DNA of 64,000 nt, taken from assembly GCF_000617845.2 (NCBI RefSeq), contig NZ_DF820425.1, positions 4,639,725 to 4,703,724 of the forward strand. The letters are read 5' to 3'. Shown here piece after piece: positions 25,262-33,463 of the stretch. A model generated the notes under the pieces. It was not told where the DNA came from and did not search any database. It saw only the letters and a program-made list of their open reading frames with translations. The position numbers and the translations under genes are program-made. This DNA comes from Bradyrhizobium sp. DOA9. Lineage in GTDB: Bacteria; Pseudomonadota; Alphaproteobacteria; Rhizobiales; Xanthobacteraceae. Each line of letters starts with the position of its first letter. Positions within the stretch are counted from its first letter, which is position 1.

Positions 25262-25741
25262 ATGTCACACGCCCGCAGCGAATACGAAGATTTCAAGCGG
25301 ATCGCGCCCGATGCGTATGATCTGGTGCTGGCGCTGGGCCAGCTTGCAGCCAAGGCCGGCCTCGACAGGCAGCTGCTCGAGCTGGTCAAGCTGCGCGCCT
25401 CGCAGATCAACGGCTGCGCCTTCTGCGTGCAGCACCACGTCCTGCTGTCGGAACGGATCGGCGTTCCCATCGACAAGCTCCATCTGGTCGCGGTCTGGCG
25501 CGAGGCGCCGATCTTTTCGCCGCGCGAGCGGGCTGCGCTCGCCTGGGCCGAGGCGCTGACCTGCCTGCCCGACGGCGTCAGCGAAGAGATTTACGCGCAG
25601 GCGTCCGGCGAATTCTCCGAGACTGAACTGACGTACCTGACCTCGGCGGTCGCCTCGATCAACGTCTGGAACCGCTTTGGCGCGGCGTTTCGCTGGACAC
25701 CGGCACAGCGGCCGGCGGCCGCCGTTGCAGCTTCGTCCTGA
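25262..25741 (+). CDS. Carboxymuconolactone decarboxylase family (AhpD-like) protein
   Basis: A 159-residue alkylhydroperoxidase-like protein. LVKLRASQINGCAFCVQHHV has the CxxC-x3-H redox motif of AhpD-like CMD proteins, and FSPRERAALAWAEALTCLPD follows. It probably reduces peroxides or reacts with electrophiles. ATG 25262 is favoured by GAGG 9 bases upstream. An ATG at 25256 gives two more residues. It sits behind the MarR-controlled promoter and shares a transcript with the cupin gene. Confidence 0.93.
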   Translation: MSHARSEYEDFKRIAPDAYDLVLALGQLAAKAGLDRQLLELVKLRASQINGCAFCVQHHVLLSERIGVPIDKLHLVAVWREAPIFSPRERAALAWAEALTCLPDGVSEEIYAQASGEFSETELTYLTSAVASINVWNRFGAAFRWTPAQRPAAAVAASS

Positions 25742-25761
25742 CGGAGAGAGGGAAGATCACG

Positions 25762-26259
25762 ATGACAGCCATGAGCGCTTCTGCCGTGCAGGCGCCGTCA
25801 CGTTCGACGGCGTTCGCCGTTGTCGCAGGATTTGCCTGCGCGCTTGCGATCGGCAAAGCTCTGCCGGTGACGATCGACAGTGTATCCAACGCCCTCGCGC
25901 CGCTCTGCGCGACGGCGGCGGAGGGCTCACCGCTCGACAAGGTCGAGCCGATCGGCTCCTACGCGCTTCCGAACGTGCCCGGCAAACGCGTCACCATCGT
26001 ACGCGTGTCCTATGGGCCAGGCGGGTTTTCCCGACCGCATCGCCATGCAGGATCCGTGACGGCCTACATCACCAAGGGCGAGATCCGCTCGCAGCTCGGC
26101 GGCGGCCCGGTCGAGACGTTCGGCGTCGGTCAGTCCTTCTTCGAGCCGCCGGGCGCGACCCATCTGGTCTCGGCCAACGCGAGCATGACCGAGCCCGCGG
26201 AGTTGATCGCGGTGTTCGTGGCCGATGAAGGCGCGCAGCTGACGACGTATCTGGATTGA
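25762..26259 (+). CDS. Exported cupin-domain protein
   Basis: A 165-residue protein. An N-terminal hydrophobic stretch (FAVVAGFACALAIGKALPV) is a signal peptide or anchor. The cupin barrel has GPGGFSRPHRHAGSVTAYIT (motif 1 with the metal histidines) and FFEPPGATHLVSANAS (motif 2). It follows the AhpD-like gene by 20 bases. The C-terminal part of this gene has a decayed duplicate at 27418-27512. Confidence 0.88.
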   Translation: MTAMSASAVQAPSRSTAFAVVAGFACALAIGKALPVTIDSVSNALAPLCATAAEGSPLDKVEPIGSYALPNVPGKRVTIVRVSYGPGGFSRPHRHAGSVTAYITKGEIRSQLGGGPVETFGVGQSFFEPPGATHLVSANASMTEPAELIAVFVADEGAQLTTYLD

Positions 26260-26262
26260 CGG

Positions 26263-26340
26263 TGGCCCGGGTGAGCGGAGCGAGACCCGGGGCAGTCATC
26301 GCAAAAATCCCCGGATATCGCTGCGCTCGTCCGGGCTACG
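26263..26340. repeat. Intergenic repeat, CCCGGGTGAGCGGAGCGA type
   Basis: CCCGGGTGAGCGGAGCGAGA folds on itself through CCCGGGT and ACCCGGG (26266-26292), and a second part CCCGGATATCGCTGCGC continues to TCCGGGCTACG near 26340. The combination is a recognisable mosaic repeat of Bradyrhizobium intergenic regions. It lies between two convergent genes. Confidence 0.6.
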
Positions 26341-26354
26341 CGTCGAGCGTGCCG

Positions 26355-27263
26355 TCAGCCCCCGTATGAGGCAGGATCCGGGTTGTCCGAGGGATGCTCG
26401 AACGACTTCTTCATCGAGACGGGCATCGGCACGTGGAAGTTCAGGCCGCGGGGCGGCACTGGCTCCATGAACCATTTGTTGTAGATCTTCTCGATCTCCG
26501 GGCTCTTGTAGAGCTTTGCGGTGGCACGATCGACCACGGCCTTGAACAGCACGTCGTCCTTGCGCAGCATGATGCCATACGGCTCGGGATCGGAAAAAGC
26601 GCCGGTGCTGATGGCGTAGAGCGACGGATCCTTCGCCGAGGCGATCATGGACGCAAGCTGGATGTCGTCCATGACGAAGGCTACCGCGCGGTCGGTCTCG
26701 ACCATCAGGAACGCCTCCGGGACATCCTTGGCAGTCATCACGGTGATCCCGAGCGACCGGGCCGCGTTGGCCTTGTTGAGCTGGGTGATGTTGGTGGTGC
26801 CGGAGACCGAGACGACGGCCTTGCCCTTGAGGTCATCGACCTGGTCGAGCTTCGAAGCCTTCTTCGACACGAAGCGGCTTGCCGTGAGGAAATGGGTGTT
26901 GGTGAACCAGACCTGTTTCTGGCGCTCGGCGTTGTTGGTGGTCGAGCCGCATTCGAGATCGATGGTGCCGTTGGCCATCAATGGAATGCGGGTGGACGAG
27001 GTGACGAGGTTCTCGTTGATCGCGAGCTTGTCCAGCTTCAGCTCGGATTTGATCTCCTCGACGATCTTCATGCAGATGTCGATGGCGTAGCCGACGGTCT
27101 TCTGCTTCTCGTCGATGTAGCTGAAGGGTACGGAACTGTCGCGCACGCCGAGCGCAATCGCGCCGCTGTCCTTGATCTTCTTCAACGTACCCGTCAATTC
27201 CTCTGCATGAGCCGGCACGGCGAATGCAACGGCCAGAGCGACCGCCGTGGTGAGACAACGCAT
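26355..27263 (-). CDS. Amino-acid ABC transporter substrate-binding protein
   Basis: A 302-residue periplasmic binding protein (PBP2, SBP_bac_3 family). The signal peptide MRCLTTAVALAVAFAVPAHA is followed by LTGTLKKIKDSGAIALGVRD, the typical lobe-1 start. SSVPFSYIDEKQKTVGYAID and GTIDLECGSTTNNAERQKQV match glutamate/aspartate (GltI-like) binding proteins, where the conserved residues contact the amino-acid backbone. GAAGGGAAG precedes ATG 27263. No permease or ATPase gene is adjacent, so it is an orphan here. Confidence 0.93.
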   Translation of the reverse strand: MRCLTTAVALAVAFAVPAHAEELTGTLKKIKDSGAIALGVRDSSVPFSYIDEKQKTVGYAIDICMKIVEEIKSELKLDKLAINENLVTSSTRIPLMANGTIDLECGSTTNNAERQKQVWFTNTHFLTASRFVSKKASKLDQVDDLKGKAVVSVSGTTNITQLNKANAARSLGITVMTAKDVPEAFLMVETDRAVAFVMDDIQLASMIASAKDPSLYAISTGAFSDPEPYGIMLRKDDVLFKAVVDRATAKLYKSPEIEKIYNKWFMEPVPPRGLNFHVPMPVSMKKSFEHPSDNPDPASYGG

Positions 27264-27417
27264 GTGCTTCCCTTCTCCAGTTTGCCCGGTGGGAGCCAAG
27301 CAATTCCGGGGCCAGAGAAGCCGCAATTGCTTCGGGACGGCCCTGAGGCCGATCCGGCAGTCTGCGCGTATATGAGGCGGGGAGCTGCGCGGTGAGGTTC
27401 GAATTGCGCCAATCGGC

Positions 27418-27512
27418 GTCGGCCCGCCCTTCTTGGAGCCGCCGGGGTCGACGCATCTGGTGTCGGCCATGCGGGCATGACCGAGCCGTCGGAATTGATC
27501 GCGGTGTTCGTC
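27418..27512 (+). pseudogene. Degenerate fragment of the cupin gene
   Basis: About 95 bases closely match the end of the cupin gene (near 26125-26220). Shared blocks are GAGCCGCCGGG, CATCTGGT, TCTCGGCC or GTCGGCC, GAGCATGACCGAGCC or GGCATGACCGAGCC, and TTGATCGCGGTGTTCGT. A one-base change of frame and missing ends show it is not functional. It lies upstream of the binding-protein gene, against the DUF808 gene's stop. Confidence 0.8.
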
Positions 27513-28497
27513 AGGCCGATCGCGATCGCCTCAACCGCTTCCAGGCAGGCGCGAGTCCGTATTGGACGACCGGAATGGCAAGCGCGCCGACGAGCAGTCC
27601 AAGCGCGCCCGAGATGGCTGCCTCGACCGACCATTCGATGATGCCGGCAACCGATGGAAGGAGATGAGCGGCAGCCTCGGTTGCGGCATGAACCGCGTGG
27701 CCGATCGCGGGCGGGCCGTACTTTTCGATGCCGTGCAGGATGATGCCGCCGCCGACCCAGATCATGGCGGCGGTGCCGATCGTGCTCAGCACCGCCAGGA
27801 AAGCGGGCATGCCGCGGACGAGCGCGCGTCCAAGCAGGCGGATCGCGCCGCCCGCGAGTGAGGCGCCGTCGTAGCGCGCGAGGGCGATGCCGGCATCGTC
27901 CGCCTTCACGATCAGGGCGACCACGCCATAGACCCCAACGGTGATGAAGAGGCCGACCAGCGCCAGCACCAGCGCCTGCGTCCAGATGCTGCCCGCAGGG
28001 ATAGCCGCCAGCGTGATCGCCATGATTTCCGCAGACAGGATGAAGTCCGTCTTGATGGCGCCAGCGACCTTCTCGTCCTCGACCGACTGGGCATTCAACG
28101 CGATCGGCTGCAACTGAGCTTCGTGCTGGTGCGCATGATGTGGCATCACGGCTTCGAGCACCTTTTCGGCGCCCTCGTAGCAGAGAAAGGCGCCCCCCAG
28201 CATCAGCAGCGGCGTGACCGCAGCGGGGAGGAAATAGCCGAGCAGCAGGGCAATCGGCAGCAGAATCAGCAGTTTGTTGCGCAGCGATCCGACCGCGATC
28301 TTGCCGACGATCGGCAGCTCGCGTTGCGAAGCGAAGCCGATGACGTAGTTCGGCGTGACCGCCGCGTCGTCGATGACCACGCCGGCCGCCTTTGTGCCCG
28401 CCTTGGCAGCCTGGCTCGCGACATCGTCGAGCGAGGCTGCAGCCACCTTTGCGATCCCCGCGATATCGTCGAGAAGACCGATCAGTCCGACACTCAT
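27511..28497 (-). CDS. DUF808 family membrane protein (YedI-like)
   Basis: A 328-residue inner-membrane protein. GLIGLLDDIAGIAKVAAASL followed by DDVASQAAKAGTKAAGVVID and DDAAVTPNYVIGF is the DUF808 signature. About seven hydrophobic segments follow (LLILLPIALLLGYFLPAAV, ALVLALVGLFITVGVYGVVA, FLAVLSTIGTAAMIWVGGGI). Function is unknown. ATG 28497 has AGGACAGG upstream. Its 3' end touches the cupin pseudogene. Confidence 0.9.
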   Translation of the reverse strand: MSVGLIGLLDDIAGIAKVAAASLDDVASQAAKAGTKAAGVVIDDAAVTPNYVIGFASQRELPIVGKIAVGSLRNKLLILLPIALLLGYFLPAAVTPLLMLGGAFLCYEGAEKVLEAVMPHHAHQHEAQLQPIALNAQSVEDEKVAGAIKTDFILSAEIMAITLAAIPAGSIWTQALVLALVGLFITVGVYGVVALIVKADDAGIALARYDGASLAGGAIRLLGRALVRGMPAFLAVLSTIGTAAMIWVGGGIILHGIEKYGPPAIGHAVHAATEAAAHLLPSVAGIIEWSVEAAISGALGLLVGALAIPVVQYGLAPAWKRLRRSRSA

Positions 28498-28576
28498 CAA
28501 CCTGTCCTTCTTCGTTCGAGCGGGTGGAGTGCGCGACCAGATGCTTTGCCCCCTCCGGCAACGAACGAGCACGCTC

Positions 28577-30175
28577 TCAGTTCTCCTCGCCCGCTCCCTC
28601 GCGCAAGTCGGGCTTGAGCACGTCTTCAGGCCGCGCATGGGCCACCGGCTGTGCCGTGACCGCGATCTCAGGGCCGATCTCGCGGCCGCGCGCGCGGATC
28701 AGCCGTTCGTAGGCCGAGACCAGCGTCACGTAGGGGCTGACCCAGATCCAGCCATCCCTGGTGAACACCTGGACGTCGAAATGCAGGTGCATCGAGGTGC
28801 CGGCGGGACGGTCGAGATAGTTCGAGATCACGCCGATCTGCTCGCCCTCGGTGACGATGCGGCCGTTGACGAGGCCGTCGGCGTTCATCGCATGCGGATT
28901 CATGTGCATGTAGCGGAAACGAATGTGCTCGGTGCGGCTGTTGACCTGAAGCGTCGCGGCCTGGTCCTTGGCGCCACGGATGACGATTGCGTCACGCACC
29001 GCGACGACGCCGCGCCGCTTGGAATCGCAGGGCTCGCGGCTTTCACCGGGCGGCGGGCAGTCGGCGGCGCGGATGTCCTCGCCCTGGTGACCGTAGCCTC
29101 CGCCGCATTGCCACACCTCGAAGCTGCGCGACTCGCAGAAATTGTCGCGCCAGGGATAGGCGGTCGGCCCTTCGCTCTTGTCCCGCTTGCCGAAGGATTG
29201 CGAGCGCACGAAGGCCGGCGCCTTCTCCAGCGGAAAGCGGATCTGGGCATAGGCCATGGCGTCGGGGTGGCCGCCCTGCTTGCGGTAGCCGGTGTTCGGG
29301 ATGATATCGCCGCTCGGCCGGTAGCTGAAATCCGGTGAACGCACCGCGGGGCGGTCGACGATGTTCGAGGCAACGTCCGTCAGTGGACGCATGCGCTGGC
29401 CGCCTGCGACGCGCAACGCCTTCAGGAAACGCTCGGCGACCGGATAGGCCTCCTTGCAGGCGAGCCGCCGTGGCCTCGCAACGCTGTCGAGGCATTGGAT
29501 CGAGACCACATAGGCGGCGCCGAAGCGGGTGAAGGCGTAGCGCACATAGCCTTCCCGGATGAACCTGCGCAGATCCGGATAGGTCGCGGCAAGCGGCTTG
29601 ACTGGCTCGCCCTTGCCCCCGGTGGGATCGGCGATGTCGTAGACCAGCGCCGAGCCCGTGATCTGCACCTCGACCGGCCTTGCGTACACCCGGCTCGGCA
29701 TGCCGTCACCGGCGCCCGGATCGAGCGAGAAGGTCGCGCTGTAGCCGGCAGGCCCGGCATCGAACATGTCGACGGGATTGAAATCGGCCTGGTAGCGCGA
29801 CAGCGCGAGCGTCACCGGCGCGCCGCTACGCTGCGCATCGAGATACGCGGCGGCGTCGAACGGCAGCAGCACGGGGACGGGACTTCGGGTAATCCCGGTG
29901 AAGAAGCGCGAGGAGATCGCATTGAGCTGCACCAGTGCCGGCGTCGCGCGCGGATCGTAGCGCGGCACCGAACGGCGGGGTGCGAAGATGAAGTCGCCCG
30001 CAACCTGGGGACGGCTGCTGATCTCGCTGCGCATCTGGTCGAGCGCCGCGCGCCAGTCGACGCGCAGGGCCGTCAGCGAGGGGCTGCGGAATTCATCCGC
30101 AGCCAGCGGTGCGGCAACGAGGAGCGACGGCAGCGCCATTAGAAGCGAGACGAAGCGGAAACTCTTCCTGCCCAC
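28577..30175 (-). CDS. M23 family metallopeptidase (LytM type)
   Basis: A 532-residue exported protein. The signal peptide VSLLMALPSLLVAAPLAADE leads into a long, unrecognised N-terminal domain (about 30-320). The C-terminal M23 domain has GYGHQGEDIRAADC (H-x3-D), a spacer, and MHLHFDVQVF with the H-x-H zinc ligands, all the residues needed for endopeptidase activity. It probably cuts peptidoglycan cross-links or regulates amidases. The N-terminal domain is unusual in length. It lies just downstream of efp on the same strand. Confidence 0.9.
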   Translation of the reverse strand: MGRKSFRFVSLLMALPSLLVAAPLAADEFRSPSLTALRVDWRAALDQMRSEISSRPQVAGDFIFAPRRSVPRYDPRATPALVQLNAISSRFFTGITRSPVPVLLPFDAAAYLDAQRSGAPVTLALSRYQADFNPVDMFDAGPAGYSATFSLDPGAGDGMPSRVYARPVEVQITGSALVYDIADPTGGKGEPVKPLAATYPDLRRFIREGYVRYAFTRFGAAYVVSIQCLDSVARPRRLACKEAYPVAERFLKALRVAGGQRMRPLTDVASNIVDRPAVRSPDFSYRPSGDIIPNTGYRKQGGHPDAMAYAQIRFPLEKAPAFVRSQSFGKRDKSEGPTAYPWRDNFCESRSFEVWQCGGGYGHQGEDIRAADCPPPGESREPCDSKRRGVVAVRDAIVIRGAKDQAATLQVNSRTEHIRFRYMHMNPHAMNADGLVNGRIVTEGEQIGVISNYLDRPAGTSMHLHFDVQVFTRDGWIWVSPYVTLVSAYERLIRARGREIGPEIAVTAQPVAHARPEDVLKPDLREGAGEEN

Positions 30176-30219
30176 TGCCTCGCCCCCCGGCGGTACCTGT
30201 GCCGATCCTCGATGCTCGC

Positions 30220-30786
30220 TTAATCCTTGGCGCGCTCGGAGTAGGAGCCGTCTTCGGTCATCACCACGACACGGGTGCCGACCGAGATGTGCGGCGGCAC
30301 GGTGGTGCGCACGCCGTTGGAGAGCACGGCGGGCTTGTAGGACGACGAGGCCGTCTGGCCCTTGGTCACGGGCTCGGTTTCGACCACTTCCAGCGTCACG
30401 CGCTGCGGCAGGGCGATCGACACCGGGTTGGTGTCGTGCATCGACAGCTTGACCGTCATGTCCGGTTGAAGATAGGCGGCGGCGTCGCCGACGACGTCCT
30501 TGGAGACCTGGACCTGATCGTAGGTCTCCGGGTTCATGAAGTGGTAGCCGTCACCATCTTCATACAGGAAGGTGTAGTTGCGCTCTTCGATCGTGGCCTT
30601 TTCGACCTGGTCGGTGGTCTTGTAGCGTTCGGAGATCTTTACCCCGTCCGAGATTCGGCGCATTTCGATCTGACTGACCGGGGTGCCCTTGCCGGGATGG
30701 ATGTTCTCGGCGCTGACGACGACATAGAGCTTGCCGTCTTGCTCGATCACGTTGCCCTTGCGAATAGAACTGGCGATGACTCTCAA
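30220..30786 (-). CDS. efp: Translation elongation factor P
   Basis: A 188-residue factor that relieves ribosome stalling at polyproline. Three OB/KOW-like domains are intact: VIASSIRKGNVIEQDGKLYV at the start and SYKPAVLSNGVRTTVPPHIS near the end. The modified lysine lies in IHPGKGTP at residue 33. The start codon is TTG at 30786, giving the usual family length with AGGA about 9 bases upstream. It is divergent from epmA and epmB, which should beta-lysylate that lysine. Confidence 0.97.
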   Translation of the reverse strand: MRVIASSIRKGNVIEQDGKLYVVVSAENIHPGKGTPVSQIEMRRISDGVKISERYKTTDQVEKATIEERNYTFLYEDGDGYHFMNPETYDQVQVSKDVVGDAAAYLQPDMTVKLSMHDTNPVSIALPQRVTLEVVETEPVTKGQTASSSYKPAVLSNGVRTTVPPHISVGTRVVVMTEDGSYSERAKD

Positions 30787-30948
30787 AGCTGTATTTCCTG
30801 CTTGCTTGGCCCGGCACCAGCCAGGACGTGGTCGAATTGCTGGGGGACTTGGGGCCTCAAATCGGACCTCGGGACCCGTTTCGGGCCGCAACATACTGAT
30901 TTTGCCGTTGGATGCCAGCATTTTGCTGCCGGCTGGGGTGGCCGGTTG

Positions 30949-32001
30949 ATGGCTGGGGACAAGCCGATGTCGCCGTTTTGGTCGCCCGCGCGGCACCTCG
31001 ACCGGCGGCCGTTCCTCCAGGCCAGGGGCGCCGTGACCGGAGCTTTGCGGGGGTTTTTCGCCGAACAGGGGTTTGTGGAGGTCGAAACCTCCGTTCTCCA
31101 GGTCTCTCCGGGCAACGAGACCCATCTGCACGCCCCCCGGACCGAGATCATGCGGCCCGACGGCAGCCGGGCCAGCCGATACCTGCGGACCTCGCCCGAA
31201 TTCGCCTGCAAGAAGCTGCTGGCCGCGGGCGAGACACGGATTTTCGAGTTCGCGCGGGTGTTCCGGGACCGCGAGCGCGGCGACCTGCATCTGCCCGAAT
31301 TCACCCTGCTGGAATGGTACCGGGAGGGTGCCCCCTATGACGCCATCATGGCCGATTGCGTCGTGGTGATCGCCCGGGCGGCGCAGGCGACCGGGATCGG
31401 GACCTTCTCCTTCCGCGGCCGGACCGCCGATCCCTTTGCCGAGCCGGAGCTCGTGACGGTCGCGGGCGCCTTCGAGCGCTTCGCCGGCATCGACCTGCTG
31501 TCGACAATCTCGGGCGGCGAGGGTAACCGTGCGGCGCTCGCCGCGGAGGCAGCCGGCAAGGTCCGTGTCGCCGAGGACGACACCTGGTCGGACATCTTCA
31601 GCAAGGTCCTGGTCGAGCACGTCGAGCCGCAGCTTGGGCAGGGGCGTTTGACCATCCTGTTTGAATACCCATCTCCAGAGGCGGCGCTGGCGCGGGTGAA
31701 GGCGGACGATCCGAGGGTCGCCGAACGTTTCGAGGTCTATGCCTGCGGCGTCGAGCTCGCCAACGGCTTTGGAGAGCTGACCGATGCCGAGGAGCAGCGC
31801 AAACGCTTCACGGAATCGATGACGGAGAAGCAGCGCCGCTACGGCGAGGCCTATCCGCTCGACGAGGATTTTCTGGCGGCGGTTGCCGCAATGCCGGAGG
31901 CGAGCGGTGTCGCCCTCGGCTTCGACCGGCTGGTGATGCTGGCGAGCGGCGCGACACGAATTGATCAGGTGGTGTGGACGCCGCCTGCGGATGAGAGATG
32001 A
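30949..32001 (+). CDS. epmA: EF-P lysine aminoacylase EpmA
   Basis: A 350-residue paralogue of the lysyl-tRNA synthetase catalytic core, without the anticodon-binding domain. Class II motifs are HLHAPRTEIMRPDGSRASRY, RIFEFARVFRDRERGDLHLP then EFTLLEWYR (motif 2), and GVALGFDRLVMLASGATRID (motif 3). It loads (R)-beta-lysine onto EF-P. ATG 30949 is used; ATG 30967 is an alternative. The stop overlaps epmB by four bases (ATGA). Confidence 0.95.
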   Translation: MAGDKPMSPFWSPARHLDRRPFLQARGAVTGALRGFFAEQGFVEVETSVLQVSPGNETHLHAPRTEIMRPDGSRASRYLRTSPEFACKKLLAAGETRIFEFARVFRDRERGDLHLPEFTLLEWYREGAPYDAIMADCVVVIARAAQATGIGTFSFRGRTADPFAEPELVTVAGAFERFAGIDLLSTISGGEGNRAALAAEAAGKVRVAEDDTWSDIFSKVLVEHVEPQLGQGRLTILFEYPSPEAALARVKADDPRVAERFEVYACGVELANGFGELTDAEEQRKRFTESMTEKQRRYGEAYPLDEDFLAAVAAMPEASGVALGFDRLVMLASGATRIDQVVWTPPADER

Positions 32002-33092
32002 CAAAGATCAATCTTGCACGCACTTTGCGCGAACCTGCCGAACTGGTGGCCGAGGGCCTCGCCCCCGCATCGGCGCTGCCGGCGCTCGAACGCGTCGCTG
32101 CGCGCTATGCCGTGGCGATCACGCCTGATCTGGTGCGGTTGATCGATGCGACCGATCCCGACGATCCCATCGCGCGGCAGTTCGTTCCGACCTCGGCCGA
32201 GCTCGAGGCGCAGCCGGGCGAGAGTGCCGATCCCATCGGCGATCACCCGTATTCCCCGGTCGCGGGAATCGTGCACCGCTACCCCGACCGCGTGCTGTTC
32301 AAGCTCGTGCATGTCTGCGCGGTCTATTGCCGCTTCTGCTTCCGCCGCGAAATGGTCGGGCCCGGCAAGGACAATGCGTTGTCGGAGAGTGCCTATCGCA
32401 CCGCGATCGACTACATCCGGTCGCACCGCGATATCTGGGAAGTGATCCTGACCGGCGGCGATCCCCTGATGCTGTCGCCCCGGCGGATGAGCGAGATCAT
32501 GGCCGACCTTGCGGCCATCGATCACGTCAGGATCATCCGTCTTCATACCCGCGTCCCCGTGGCCGAACCCGCCCGCGTCAGCGCGGAGATGGTTGCGGCG
32601 CTGAAGGTCACGGGCGCCGCCACCTGGGTCGCGGTACACGCCAACCACGCGCGCGAACTGACGGACACCGCACGCGCCGCCTGTGCGCGGCTCGTCGATG
32701 CCGGGATACCGCTGGTGAGCCAGTCCGTGCTGTTGCGCGGCGTCAATGACGATATCGCCGCGCTGTCGGATTTGATGCGAGCTTTCGTCGAATGCCGAAT
32801 CAAGCCGTATTACCTGCATCACGGCGATCTCGCGCCGGGCACCGCGCATCTGCGAACGACCTTGGCGCAGGGCCAGGAATTGATGCGGCAATTGCGCGGG
32901 CGGGTGTCGGGCCTGTGTCAGCCGGACTATGTCATCGACATTCCCGGCGGCGCCGGCAAGTCGCCGGTGGGTCCGAATTACGTCTCGGCGGTGCAAAATA
33001 CCGCAGCCGAGGCGAGTGAAGCGGAATCGGAAAAGCGCTATCGTATCGTCGACTATTGCGGCGACGTTCATCTCTATCCGCCCGAGACATGA
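31998..33092 (+). CDS. epmB: EF-P (R)-beta-lysine 2,3-aminomutase EpmB
   Basis: A 364-residue radical-SAM, PLP-dependent aminomutase. HVCAVYCRFCFRR holds the iron-sulfur cysteines (Cys107, Cys111, Cys114). VILTGGDPLMLSPRRMSEIM and CQPDYVIDIPGGAGKSPVGP (PLP lysine in the PGGAGKSP motif) are also typical. It converts lysine to (R)-beta-lysine for EpmA. Translational coupling to epmA and the divergent efp make a complete modification locus. The hydroxylase EpmC is not seen. Confidence 0.95.
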   Translation: MTKINLARTLREPAELVAEGLAPASALPALERVAARYAVAITPDLVRLIDATDPDDPIARQFVPTSAELEAQPGESADPIGDHPYSPVAGIVHRYPDRVLFKLVHVCAVYCRFCFRREMVGPGKDNALSESAYRTAIDYIRSHRDIWEVILTGGDPLMLSPRRMSEIMADLAAIDHVRIIRLHTRVPVAEPARVSAEMVAALKVTGAATWVAVHANHARELTDTARAACARLVDAGIPLVSQSVLLRGVNDDIAALSDLMRAFVECRIKPYYLHHGDLAPGTAHLRTTLAQGQELMRQLRGRVSGLCQPDYVIDIPGGAGKSPVGPNYVSAVQNTAAEASEAESEKRYRIVDYCGDVHLYPPET

Positions 33093-33147
33093 GCGGGGAT
33101 GGCATCGCCGCTGACTTGGACGCTGATTTGAGAATGGAGAAACGGAC

Positions 33148-33402
33148 ATGAAGAAGATCATGCTGGCAACATCGCTCGTGGTCTTGCTTGGCGGCGCGGC
33201 TGTTGCTCAGACCGGCGGCTCCAAGGGATCGACCTCAAGCGGCGCATCATCCGGATCGGTGTTGCCGGCGCCGGTCGGTCATCGCCAGCCGCGTGCCAGC
33301 GATGTGCCGAGCGAGAAGAACCTGAGCGATCCAAACGATCCGCTCAGCAAGGAAAACCAGGCGCTCGACAAGAAGATCAAGAGCATCTGCCGCGGCTGCT
33401 GA
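33148..33402 (+). CDS. Small secreted conserved protein
   Basis: An 84-residue protein with a signal peptide (MKKIMLATSLVVLLGGAAVA) and a low-complexity Gly/Ser stretch (GGSKGSTSSGASSGSVLPAP). The C-terminal part SEKNLSDPNDPLSKENQALD ends KKIKSICRGC, with two cysteines. A GGAG lies 10 bases before the ATG. No known function. The compact C-terminal CxxxC-type end may bind metal or form a disulfide. Confidence 0.7.
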   Translation: MKKIMLATSLVVLLGGAAVAQTGGSKGSTSSGASSGSVLPAPVGHRQPRASDVPSEKNLSDPNDPLSKENQALDKKIKSICRGC

Positions 33403-33407
33403 GGCCT

Positions 33408-33434
33408 TCACCTCTCCCCGTCGGGGAGAGGTGA
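33408..33434. terminator. Hairpin between convergent genes
   Basis: TCACCTCTCCCC (33408-33419) pairs perfectly with GGGGAGAGGTGA (33423-33434) around a three-base loop. It can serve the small secreted gene and aroG, although no long T-run follows on either strand. Confidence 0.65.
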
Positions 33435-33463
33435 GGAACGAGCCTTCCTGACACGGCCATCCG

